Below, in pieces: positions 9,951 to 20,900 of a stretch of DNA of 64,000 nucleotides. Location: positions 3,108,979 through 3,172,978 of the forward strand of contig CM074807.1 of the NCBI GenBank assembly GCA_037447605.1, given 5' to 3'. The position numbers and the translations under genes were made by a program. The stretch comes from Zygnema circumcarinatum. Taxonomy: Eukaryota; Streptophyta; Zygnematophyceae; Zygnematales; Zygnemataceae. Below the pieces are notes generated by a model. It did not search any database, was not told the origin of the DNA, and saw nothing but the letters and a program-made list of their open reading frames with translations. Positions within the stretch are counted from its first letter, which is position 1, and each line of letters begins with the position of its first letter.

Positions 9951-12194
9951 ATGGAGGCTTTGTCAGCAGAGGGAGCGAGGCCTCACGTTTCCTTTGTCTC
10001 CGGCTTCTCCTCTCGCCTCTGGAATCTCGTTGAAGCTATCCGTTGGGGCTCCGTTTTGCAATGGTACCGTCCGACGGTGCTTCAATTATCTGACAAGAGT
10101 GTCTTGCAGCTCCAGAAGGACATGGGACTGTCACCTGATGCAGGTCAATTTGTGTTTGCATTGAGTGCTCAGAATTCATCGGGTGTGGTCTATGTGTTGT
10201 CGTCTCAGTTTCTGTCGGAGAATTCCCTTGCGCATGCGAAGGAACTGATTGCAGCGGTGAAGCCTGCAGTAGTCGTAGCACAAGTGGATAAGAAATTTCT
10301 CGGTTCAAATTTTATGTCTCTTGCTGCGAGGCTTGAAAAGAGTAAAATGAGTACACCCCCCTCACAATCCTGCACTCAGCCTGTAGATGGTAGGCAGGAA
10401 TCTCACTCATCGTTAGCGAATGTTTCTGGAATATCCCGACAAGCAAGTATGGAAGAACCTTCTGTGCCAACTCGAGCGTTGGATGTTTTGGCGAAGTCGG
10501 CAGCGGGAGGGCCTGCTTTGGCTGAATACAAGCAGCTGGTTTGCCTGGAATTGGTTCATGCAATATTTGGGGCAACGATGATGGGACACGTTACAGCAGC
10601 CGAAGAGGCGGCTCGAGAAGTAAATTCACAAATCTTGTATTTGGAAACATTATCTTTTGATAACATGGAGGATAACGATGGGCAGGAATGCTCAGATGTG
10701 GTTAGCTCACTTGCAGAATGGTCTAGGCCGCATTTCTTAACAAGAAATGCACAAAAGTTACTTCAGCCACCTTCTCAATCCACTGTTGATGTCTCTCTTC
10801 TTGAGAATCGTTCACAGAAGGAAGAAAGCTGTAGTGAAGACAATAAATGCACGATGACAAGTGGAAGCAGCGGAAAGTTTGAGAATGTAACGGAGCTGAG
10901 TCCAGAGCCTGAGCCTGTAGAGCCATTTATAGGAGAACTTGTGGAGCCCTACTTGAAGACTTACGTGGAGCTTCTTCCACAAAGCAACGCGTTGAAGGAA
11001 GCACATCATATAGCACGGCGGCTGACACGGCATCTGACAGAAGGGCAAGGAGCATCTGAAGGCGAGCTGAAGCATATGTGGCATTTCAGGCATGCTGTTG
11101 AACTTCTCCGTATCGTCAATGTCTTGAAAGCTCGCAGCTTGCCTGAAGTGAATGGTCCAACGACATCCATATCAAATGCACATCGGCAAGGCCACAAGAG
11201 CTCGTCAATGGGTATTGAGCAGTTCTCGAACCTGCAGCCAGAGGAGCAGCAGCATGTACTCGTGGCACAAGCGCTGCGTCATGCAGCAGAAGAGCAGTCA
11301 TGCGTGGCAATAGTGGATGGTTCAACAGTTAGGGGCCTCTTAAGGTATTGGCAGACGGACGTTTCAGCGGATGTGGCAGAATTAGCTGTCAAGTGTCTCG
11401 TTAAGAATGAAGCGATTGAAAATAGCGGGAGCAGTACTCGGAGTATCGAAAAGTCAGGTAGATATCGCAAGGAGTCGCTGGTCTCTGGGTTATTAGACCA
11501 CCGACAAGGCAGCAATGACAATAAGAGTGTGCCTCTTCATTCGAATGAGGGGAGTTCATTTGTTATTAGTTTTGCGGCTGCTACAGCTTCCGCTCTTGCT
11601 ATGTGGGGCTCAAGCATAGGCATCTACTCCACCGCAGTGAAACTTCTTGGTTTTAAGATTCCTTCCGTTTTGAAGGCTGCATTGTTGTTGGCGGAGCGGG
11701 GAATGTCTGTTGGAGGGCTTAAAGCCCTGCCTGCTGCGCATTGGGCAAGTCCAGTGAAATTTTTCTCCACTGTGCCTCATGGGGCCTTCTCTGGGAAGGT
11801 TGCTGTCAGTGCGAAGGCTGCAGCAGTAAGTAAGTCATCATCAGCCTCTGGGACCATGGCCCAGGCAATAGTCGATTCTGCATACCGTTCCAGTTTTCAG
11901 ATTGGCAGAACGGCTTTTTATGGTTTGATGAAGAGTGGGAAAGGCCAATCACGTGTACAGCCTGGTAGAATGCGGGTATGGATGGTACTGGGGGCCACAC
12001 TCACTTGTTGTGGAGCTGTAACGATGTATAGAGAGGAGGTTGAGCGAGCAACTGCGATTGCACCACATGCGAAGTCTGTTGCTCTTATGGGGCGAGGCTT
12101 ACAGGGTCTTAGAGAGGCTTCAGACAAGGCGAAGTCTGACACAGCTTTTTGGAGGGATCACTATCGAGAACTTTATGCTAGAATATGGAGGTAG
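9951..12194 (+). CDS. Unrecognised 747-aa membrane-associated protein, single exon
   Basis: This is an uninterrupted 747-codon frame with ordinary codon use and no competing frame. The N-terminus includes GVVYVLSSQ followed by AKELIAAVKPAVVVAQV. That pattern loosely resembles the start of TraB/PrgY-type domains (a small hydrophobic strand plus a PxVVxxE-like strand), but here Gln replaces the usual acidic residue, so I do not assign the family. The middle is polar and probably disordered. Two hydrophobic stretches lie near the C-terminus (about residues 532-585, from FVISFAAATASAL, and about 678-698, WMVLGATLTCCGAVTMY), suggesting membrane anchoring with a short charged tail. The ATG at 9951 is the first in a good context. 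Function unknown. Confidence 0.82.
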   Translation: MEALSAEGARPHVSFVSGFSSRLWNLVEAIRWGSVLQWYRPTVLQLSDKSVLQLQKDMGLSPDAGQFVFALSAQNSSGVVYVLSSQFLSENSLAHAKELIAAVKPAVVVAQVDKKFLGSNFMSLAARLEKSKMSTPPSQSCTQPVDGRQESHSSLANVSGISRQASMEEPSVPTRALDVLAKSAAGGPALAEYKQLVCLELVHAIFGATMMGHVTAAEEAAREVNSQILYLETLSFDNMEDNDGQECSDVVSSLAEWSRPHFLTRNAQKLLQPPSQSTVDVSLLENRSQKEESCSEDNKCTMTSGSSGKFENVTELSPEPEPVEPFIGELVEPYLKTYVELLPQSNALKEAHHIARRLTRHLTEGQGASEGELKHMWHFRHAVELLRIVNVLKARSLPEVNGPTTSISNAHRQGHKSSSMGIEQFSNLQPEEQQHVLVAQALRHAAEEQSCVAIVDGSTVRGLLRYWQTDVSADVAELAVKCLVKNEAIENSGSSTRSIEKSGRYRKESLVSGLLDHRQGSNDNKSVPLHSNEGSSFVISFAAATASALAMWGSSIGIYSTAVKLLGFKIPSVLKAALLLAERGMSVGGLKALPAAHWASPVKFFSTVPHGAFSGKVAVSAKAAAVSKSSSASGTMAQAIVDSAYRSSFQIGRTAFYGLMKSGKGQSRVQPGRMRVWMVLGATLTCCGAVTMYREEVERATAIAPHAKSVALMGRGLQGLREASDKAKSDTAFWRDHYRELYARIWR

Positions 12195-12589
12195 CTCGTG
12201 TGGTGAGAGTGTGCATATGACAATAGGCTCCCCTAGTCACAGCCGCGCATCCTGGTGATGTTGAGGGATAGTTTCCCCCATCATGCCTTTGCATGTACAG
12301 ATCATGAATTCATTTTTGAGAAATTGAGAAGAGGCTCTGTCGTTTTCGATTTATCAGCTTTGTTAACCAGCTTAGCTTTTAGGAAGATAGCTCCATGTTC
12401 AATTCCTTCTGTGGTTGATCGTGCTCATAGGGACGGAGGGTACCTGATGTACATGCTGAGCACAAACAGGAGGTTGTAAAGACTTGCCTTGTCTTTTACC
12501 AATCTTTGTGAGGCCTTCCGGGACATTGTCGGCAGATGAACTGAAGTGGATTTCTGGGCAAGTGTAGGTGCAGTTCTTCACAGGTCGGA

Positions 12590-13376
12590 CCATGAGACCA
12601 ACCATTCGACTGGTTGCCAACCATTGGCGCCGGATCGAAACAACCATTCGAATGTTTCGGAACCAGTGAATGCCAACGGTTGGCAAGCATTCGACTGGTT
12701 TGGAACCATTGGATCCAATGCTTGCCAACCAATAGATTGGTTGCGAACCATTGGCGTCAGAACAAAACAACCATTCGATTGGTTCGGAACCAGTGAATGC
12801 CAACGGTTGGCAAGCATTCGACTGGTTCGGAACCATTGGATCCAATGCTTGCCAACCACTCGACTGGTTGCGAACCATTGGCGTCAGAACAAAACAACCA
12901 TTCGACTGGTTCGGAACCAGTGGATGCGAATGCCTGCCAACCATTGGCGCCAGATCGAAACAACCATTGGAATGGTCTGGAACCAGTGGATGCCAATGGT
13001 TGGCAACCATTCGACTGTTTTGGAACATTGGATCCAATGCTTGCCAGCCATTCGACTGGTTGCAAACCATTGGCGCCGGACCGAAATAACCATTGGAATG
13101 GTTTGGAACCAGTGGATGCCAATGGTTGGCAACCATAGGACTGGTTCAGAACCAGTGGATGCCAATACTTGCCACCATTGGCGCCAGATCGAAACAACCA
13201 TTGGAATGGTTTGGAACCAGTGGATGTCAATGGTTGGCAACCATTCGACTGGTTCGGAACCAGTGGATGCCAATGCTTGTCAACCATTGGCGCCAGATCG
13301 AAACAACCATTGGAATGGTTTGAAACCGGTGGATGCCAATGGTTGGCAACCATTCGACTGGTTGCAAACCAGTAGA
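12590..13376. repeat. Palindrome-rich minisatellite array
   Basis: Diverged units of variable length repeat about seven times. Successive copies of the marker ACAACCATT are spaced roughly 127, 126, 70, 126, 106 and 109 bp apart. Each unit mixes AACCATTCGACTGGTT, GGAACCAGTGGATGCCAA and TTGGCAACCATT, segments that are partly self-complementary, so both strands look alike. Units contain few stop codons, which creates long spurious frames on both strands (12546-13685 on +; 12399-13136 and 12757-13353 on -). No gene is supported. Confidence 0.88.
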
Positions 13377-13399
13377 CTTCCTTTTTTTAATCTGGGCAG

Positions 13400-13453
13400 C
13401 CCTCCCTCCCTCCCTCCCTCCCTCCCTCCCTCCCTCCCTCCCTCCCTCCCTCC
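13400..13453. repeat. (CCCT)n microsatellite
   Basis: A perfect run of about 13 CCCT units follows the minisatellite directly. Its complement (GGGA)n is G-quadruplex-capable. Confidence 0.95.
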
Positions 13454-14943
13454 TTTTCCGCTTTACTCGTTTTCTATCCCCTTCTCCCACCTTCGCCCTC
13501 TCCCTCCCTCTCTGACTCTCCCTTGGGAGAGGGAACTACTTGAACTCCAATGGTTGTACCAATGGTTGCCGATCCACTGGTCCGACCTGTTCAACCTTAC
13601 TCGCAAAAACCAGGATCAACACACGCGGAATCCACCAAGAACTGAAGTTCCACTTAGAAAATCGAAACTTTTCCCTACGCTATGATCACACGACGATTGA
13701 CTGACTACACGTGCCACATGGATCCACCGCACCATTACTCCAACTCTGAATCTCGACCGTCCATCTCTGTTCAAGTGCCCATCGCAGCTCCGTCCTTTTC
13801 TCTCTCCCTTGCCCTGACCTTCCAAGATGGCTCCCAAGTCCCAATAGGATTTGGAATTTGAATGATGGAGAGAGCGGGAATGCGACTGACTGACTCCTCC
13901 AGCTCCTCCTCCAGCTGTTCTGTACTAGTGGCTCGGGACAGTCCTCCCTGCTCGCCTGCCTTCACTGCATGTATGCCTGCAGGCGGAGGCTAACCCTAAG
14001 GATCAGGTAAGCAAACCAGATGATCGTAGCTTTGTGTGCTTGCATGGTCAAATTTTCAGAGGAGTAGCAAAGTTTCGGCTTCTTGTTTCTGGATTATCCT
14101 TCTGAATAGTGCAAGAATTTGTACTTTGATCGAGTTAGCCGAGACGAATTTATTTAGAACGAGCGTAGATTAGATGCATTACGTATGGAATGTTAGTTTT
14201 TTTATTGGCAGGACATCAATCAATTGTAGCGTTAAGAGACCTATAGAGTAAATGGGGATTTACATGAAGAGCCAAAAGGAACATTTCGAAATGATTTTGC
14301 ATTAACGTCTTGTAAAGAAATATCAAATAGCCAGTGAGAGAGCAGTTGTCAGTGAGCATACCAAGAGCTACTGTTCTCCTCAGGTGGCCGTATTGGCAGT
14401 TGTTGTAAAGATGGGCAGCTCGTTTGAAACTCACAAAGGGCTGCACCGAGCAGCGAAACTTACAAGTTCTGTACGCGGCTGATATAAAGGCTTCGCTGTT
14501 TGCACTAAACGCACGCAAGCTGTCAAAACTAGCGCCCTTAAGTGCCTTAGAATCACGCGCGAGGTCGTCGGACAGTTTTCGACTAGCGCCAGCATTACTC
14601 GCGAAGCTTCATAAAGCGAATGTACACAAGAATTTCTCCAAGAGAGCGAACCCGAGCATGGATACACATGCAAGTGGCAGTCCGCGGAAGTAAAATATTC
14701 AATCAGGTCAAACTTCTCACACCGACAGTTGTTTCTATGGTGAGCTGGTTGCAGGTTGTGACAAGCATAGGGCTGTTTCTCAAAGGATGGTTATCTTACT
14801 TGCAAGACGGAAGCCTTCGACATTCTTGCTAATAGCGTGAAATAGCAATGCCATTTATCACCCAAACCCTTGTGGTAGACATCCAACATTGGTGCAGAAC
14901 ACTTTCTCATGATAGAAAGCGTACTGCGTAGTACATTTTCTTA

Positions 14944-17900
14944 ATGGATGTTTTGAAGCCACATAGCAGCTCAGATACTGGCACAATCAACAACAACTTG
15001 GAAATTGAAGCATTACAGCACTACCTATGGGCTGTGATACCAGCACTGACTGGAGGTGATGCACAAGCCTTAGTCTCAGTATTACATTCTCCTGAAGGAC
15101 GTGCTGTTCTCGATCGAGTTGTCAGGGACAAAGACTGCCCGGCTCTCTTGGTCCATCTGATTAAATCAGAGGAAGTTGAGTCCGACACCAACCCCACTGG
15201 TTCTCCTGAACAGTTCAATGAAGTGGCTGCTCCAGTTTTTATAAGCTCAGAAAGGAAAGACCTCCGGCATTCAGTTGATTCGGATACCAATGGCGGAACA
15301 AGGAAGGACAGAGAACTGCATACATCGGTCGCTGAATCTGATGAACACCACACTGGCTCCTTAAATGGAAAATCTTCTACGCCAAAACCGGCCTCGGCTT
15401 CCGTCGATGCCTTCCGCCTTAGCTTTGACTGGAATGATGCCCGTAATGGTGTCTGCACTGCAGCATTTGTGCGACAGCAACGAAACATCCGGCTTGACAG
15501 GCCAATGCAGGAGCAGTTTCATGTTGTTGTGCTGCCTTCACGTGGCGTCCATGTTTCCGAAGTGCTTCAGCTCCACTGGCGAAGCTTTTTGCAACCGGCG
15601 ATCGATTTCCACCATCAAAAAATATACAATCGTGAGGACTTTGGTAGGCGTCCAGAAACTCTCCAACTTTGAAAGCAAATTCAGATCCACGTACGACATT
15701 GGTGGAGTAACTTTTATTCAGCTCCTTGTCTTGCGAACTTATAACACATAAATCCGACAAGGGTCTGGCTTACAAAAACGAAGCGTTTTATGAGAAAAAT
15801 GATCCCACTCTTTCCCATCTTGACACATCCATTCATGGCATTTAAATCATAGGATGCTTGAGACTAGTCTGAACGGCTTTGGATATAAGCATGTTTTGGC
15901 ACGTTCAGTTCATGGCAACGAATCAAGACAGATTGCGATCCCTTTCACTTGGTAGCAGGGTGCAATGTAGACGACTGACGAAAACCTTGCCAAACCTTTC
16001 TTGTCAACGGAGCTTTGAAGCTCAGTGGTTAAACCTGAATGCATTATCCAAGTTGACTTGTTATCATGCTAGTACACGGCATGTATGTGCTTTGCTACAT
16101 TGAAGAATTTGCTAAGTTCCTATTCTTCATCACGCAATGCACAGTCCACAGTAGTCCTTACCTTCAGCATACACCAGCCTTTCAGAAGTTCACAGGGTGT
16201 CGAGTATATTTGAACGGGGTTGTTGTAGTCACTTTAGAGCCTGATCAAGTATGATATGCTTGTCAGATCCTCTATTATGTTCTCGGAGACTGAAGTCAAA
16301 GTGAGTTCAATCAGGTGTGAGCACGCGGCAAGAACCACATGACAAAGTGGAGCTATTTGTGGAAACTGTCGACACGTCAAGTTTGGACGTACCTCATGTT
16401 GAATTCGCACTCCATCCACGCATCCAAGATGCGGAAAAAAATGTGAGTTGCAATCCTTATGCCTGCACAGAACATTAACAAAGGAACCATGAAATCTCGA
16501 CCTTGAATTGTCCCACGAATCTACTAATTTATTGTTCGTCTACATAAATCGAATTTTGCCTTCTGGTTTGCCTCGATGCGAAACCGTACTTTGATTGTAA
16601 TGAACTCACAAACAGCGAGGCAGGCAGAGGCTCAGTTGTGATTTTAATGTTAGTATTAGTTATTATTAATATTCTATGTGGGGAGCTGCTGTATTTCTGA
16701 ATGGTGGATATATGTTTACCGTTCATTTGTTTGCTACATACTGCAAGGCCCCTCTCCAAGTTATGAGTTATCTCGAATGTTAACTGCTGTGAGCTGCCTT
16801 ACGGTTGTTATCCTGCCTTGCAGGTGTACGCAGAGTCCTGAAGTTGTTCACTTTCATTTAAGCACTCGCTGAAAGTATGACGTCTGGTTATAGGAAAATC
16901 GCACAGTTAAGATATTAGCGTGCTCTACTGACTCGACTGCTATTTTTAGGCCTTTCTGACGTGTCACGCTTTGGAAGGCTGGTACAGAGCAAGCGTAAGG
17001 GATCCACATTGACAATAAGAGAGGTGGAGGGGAATCTCAAGGACACAAAGTTCTTGAATGAGCTGCAACGGCTAGTAAGCAGCTGGACCAGATCGATCAT
17101 GGATGTGACAGACATGCGCTTGTAAGTTTACTTTTTGGAGCGGACACACACTTTTCCAATAGCTGCCTCTTTTGTCAAGTGAAGCTTTCTTTTTCAATTC
17201 ACATGTTTGACATGCTATTGAGTTGTCCCGGCACATAGGGATGCTTGGCCATCTTCAGTACACCAGGAGATGGATTACTGGACAGCACTGCAAAATGAGC
17301 TGGACAATATTGATATGCAGCTGAAATCTCCTTCAGTTGGTATGTACTTCCATCCTAAATGATGACTTTTGACACGTCTTTTTTGTATAAAACTTTTGTT
17401 TGCTCTCCACACGCAATACATGATTTGCGGGTAACGTTGAAAGCATAGCTTGCTGCCGTCTAAAGCTGAGAAGCTTTTTCAATACGTGACCATTTCACAT
17501 GACCTATGAGACCTCGTGAATTAACGACCATATAGGCATGATGGAGTTGCCATTGTAGACTTCAGCAAAGTCCTTACAGTCAATCATCATTACCATTGTT
17601 TACTTTATTGAAGTTGTCAGTGATGTAATTTTTGCCATCTTGAATGGCCTGATATGGAACACAGACTTTCTGCTTTCGTGCAGAGGTCACGTTGGCCATT
17701 GTTCGCCAGAGAGGGAAGGCAATAGAAGCAGAAAAGCGTCTGACTGAAGCCAAGAAGGAAGGTGAGCCTCTGTTTTGTTTGGATCCTTTTGATTGCTTCT
17801 CCAGTGTTATCCTTCTCCAAATAACAATGCATGACAAGCATCGGAAAATAGGAGCAGCAGGAAAATTGAGTATTGCTCGCTTTTCGGCTTTGCTGCTGTG

Positions 17901-20900
17901 TTTGATGATAGGTGATGAAGACCAATGTGTAGAGGCAGTCCAGGAAATACTTGTGCAAAAAGTTCATGGCCTTAAAAGCTTTACCTTCTGAGAGAAGCGA
18001 TTTCTTCGCGAAGGCAACAAATCTGAAAGGATTTGTTAGGCCTGGCGTGCAAGTTGAATTCAGCCAAAAACTTGCTTCAAGGATTTACCAATTGTGGAAA
18101 GGAAGATCATGTTTCGCTTAGACTTTTCCTTGCCTCTGTAACATTAGAAAACGATGGCAGATTTTATCAGGAATTGGCGTCAGCTGGACGGTCGTGATTT
18201 TGATTATTAGTTCATGGTTGCTTATTCCGAGTTCATGAACCTGGATAGGCCTAGACAAGGCAATTGCTTGGGCCGTGGTTCTGCTGAACATCGGCAGAAG
18301 TTATAGCCCACTTCAAGACATTGATTTGATGATATTCTTGACGGGATCGTTCTTTTGCTGTTGGTAAGCAGTGGCCATGTACCAACATATGCTGCGAGAG
18401 TTTCCCATATGCAAGCTGCCAAGCTCTGGCCGAATGAGCAAACTCAGCTCTGACCTTAAATCTGCCTTCAAGTAAGCGCTTGTGACACACCTTCAGCTGA
18501 CATGTGCCCAGCCAAATGAGTTCGAATGTGGTGCATGAGAGGGTAGTCGTTCCATTCACAATCAGATCATAAGCTGATTAGTGAATTACTGAATTTTTGA
18601 AATTTTGACGTGATACAATGAAGGCATATGAGACAGCGGGCAAGCACAATGGGCCAACATGGAAACATGGACACAGAACCCAACAATGGGACGACAAGGA
18701 CAGGAGAAGGAGCGCCACAGAGAGTGAATTTGCTCGTACACCGGAGCCTGGGATTGGCTGTAGCTATTGGGCGAGATATGCGACATCTTTTGGTGGAGTC
18801 CCTCATAGCTATGGACCTAATGCAGGCTCCGTACGAGGAGTTTCAAAATGTGAGAAAATGTGTGGAAGAAAGGTTTGGGTTAATTGCTGCTCTACGTCAG
18901 TTTACAGAATGGACACATTGTAGTCTGCTGATTTGCTTTGGAATACCCTTCTCTCCTCTTGCCACATCATGGCAGGCTTCCTGGCGTCTTCATCTTTCAC
19001 TAAGATCGCAGTAGTCTGCCAGGCTGCTGCACTCTCGGAAGATTTTGGATCTGAATGCCTCATTTTTTTGAGTTGTCTGCAGTTTAATTCTATGCTTTCT
19101 GCCAAGAAATTTGTATCAATATAGTCGTTTTTTCAGTCCCTAGGACTTATCTTGTCTACTGCTCCTGTGCTTTCCTGCATGTGTCAGTGATGATGAGTTT
19201 TTTCATGATGATGATGTTGATGATGAGTTCTGATGAGTTTTTCAACTTGAACACAACTTAGCAGTTAGCTTACCTACACGTGTCTCTGTTTGGCTGGACA
19301 GGCAGTACAAATGAGCACTGAAGTTCTTGAAACACTGGAAGAAGAGGCTGTCGATTACGGAAAGTTTGTTGCAGAAACGTGTGGAACTTCTTCCTTGCCT
19401 CAGCAGGTAATCTCCTGCTGTGGGCGGGTTTGTTTGCTTGTGATTCAGAGTTTGAGTTCCCTTACCCTGTGCCTGTTATAGAATTTGACGCCTGTAGTCA
19501 AGTAGCGTGGCCACCACGGTTTGGTCAGGTTGCAGACTAGAAAAGTGACTAATCTTGAAATAGACTGGCAATGACATGCTTCCTAGATGCACTGCTCCAT
19601 GCACAAGCCTTAGAACTGAATGTTCAATGGTTTTCAAAGCGAGTTCCTGACCTGTCATTGGGGATTACACTGTTTTCCTTCTTTTGTTGGTTGGCTGGTG
19701 TAGGACTTTATTGGACAAATTGGGTCCATCTGTAACCCGCTGAAGAACCGACTACGGCTTCTGCAAACACTTCGGAGGCAGGTGGGTGAGGGGCAACTCA
19801 TGTTCGTGTCCATAGCCTTACAGGACCGACAGCAGTGCGGAGAGTCGATCGAGAAGTGGGGAGTCTGACTGGTGCATCGATAAGCAGGTCTATTATCTAA
19901 GGTTAAGCACTACTTTCTTTATCTTTGAGCCGGACTGCCAGAAGAAGTTGATTTTCTCAAAGTCCAGGGTCGAGAGGAGTGGGAGAGGGGACAGGCGCAG
20001 AAGGGGAGGGAATGGGGATGGGGAACGAAGGAAAGGGAGCAGGGCCGGGAGTGGGAGAGGTAGAGGGAGCAGAGGGAGAAGGTCCAGGGGCGAGAGGAGT
20101 GGGGAAGAAGCCAGGGGCGAAAGGAGAGGGAGATGGGGCGGGAGAGGAAGGAGAGGGAGAGGGGATTGGGAAGAGAGAGAACAGTGAGAGAGAGAACCAT
20201 TATTAAAAGTTGGATTACTTATTGTTGTTCTCTCATACTCAATGTAGCAATAAATCGCTGGTCATCTGGCTTGTGAAGGCCAGATGACAAGTTCCAGTTA
20301 TGTCCAGTTCACGAGTCGTCTGACTCTGTTTCAATCTCATCATCGAGACAATCATATACCATTGACTTCTTGGCTAAGATGTTGTTAATGTCAACAGCAT
20401 CAACAGCTTGCAGGGGTACTTGAGCCCGCCCTCGCCCCTTTTCTTCTCAATTTTAAGTATCGGGGTATGGAACATGATCTTGCGGCAGCCCTCCGCATTC
20501 TGGCCACAAGTGATGCTCTGAAATCCTCTCCAGGTGAAGCATGCAGTCCTTGTCGGCCTCGCATAAACCTACTCGAGTTGCACACTATTTGTATCCCGTC
20601 GTAACTGATCAGAGGAGCCCCAACAGAGCTTCAGTGTTATACCCTGAGCCACATGTGCAGAGATGAGTGGCGTGCTCATGATGCTTTGACTTAACATAAA
20701 CGAACATAGCACCTGCAATTGCCATATGCTGTCAGAGGATTGCCTCGAGTAGGTTCTCAGTTGCTTCACACGCAGATATGAGAATACAATTTCTACTGTT
20801 GCCAGGCTTCTTGGAATTCTGTACGACCCTAATTCCCTTCTATGATCCGATAAATCTGAGCTATACTCGAGACTTAGAGGCCTATTGTGCTTCATGTGAG

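Larger units (their letters stand above)
12195..14943. other. Intergenic region upstream of the dynein gene
   Basis: This is about 2.7 kb with no supported gene. It contains the minisatellite array (about 12590-13376), a (CCCT)n run (13400-13453) and a stray repeat fragment near 13545-13585. Ordinary unique sequence follows to 14943, which should include the dynein promoter. I saw no clear TATA element close to the dynein start. Confidence 0.5.

Noticed and set aside
12546-13685. 379-codon + frame and long - frames (12399-13136, 12757-13353)
   Set aside because: They lie entirely on the minisatellite. Openness on both strands follows from stop-poor palindromic units, not coding.
19920-20206. 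Open frames in the G/A-rich dynein intron
   Set aside because: They are low-complexity Gly/Arg/Glu or complementary Ser/Leu/Pro frames on both strands inside an intron.
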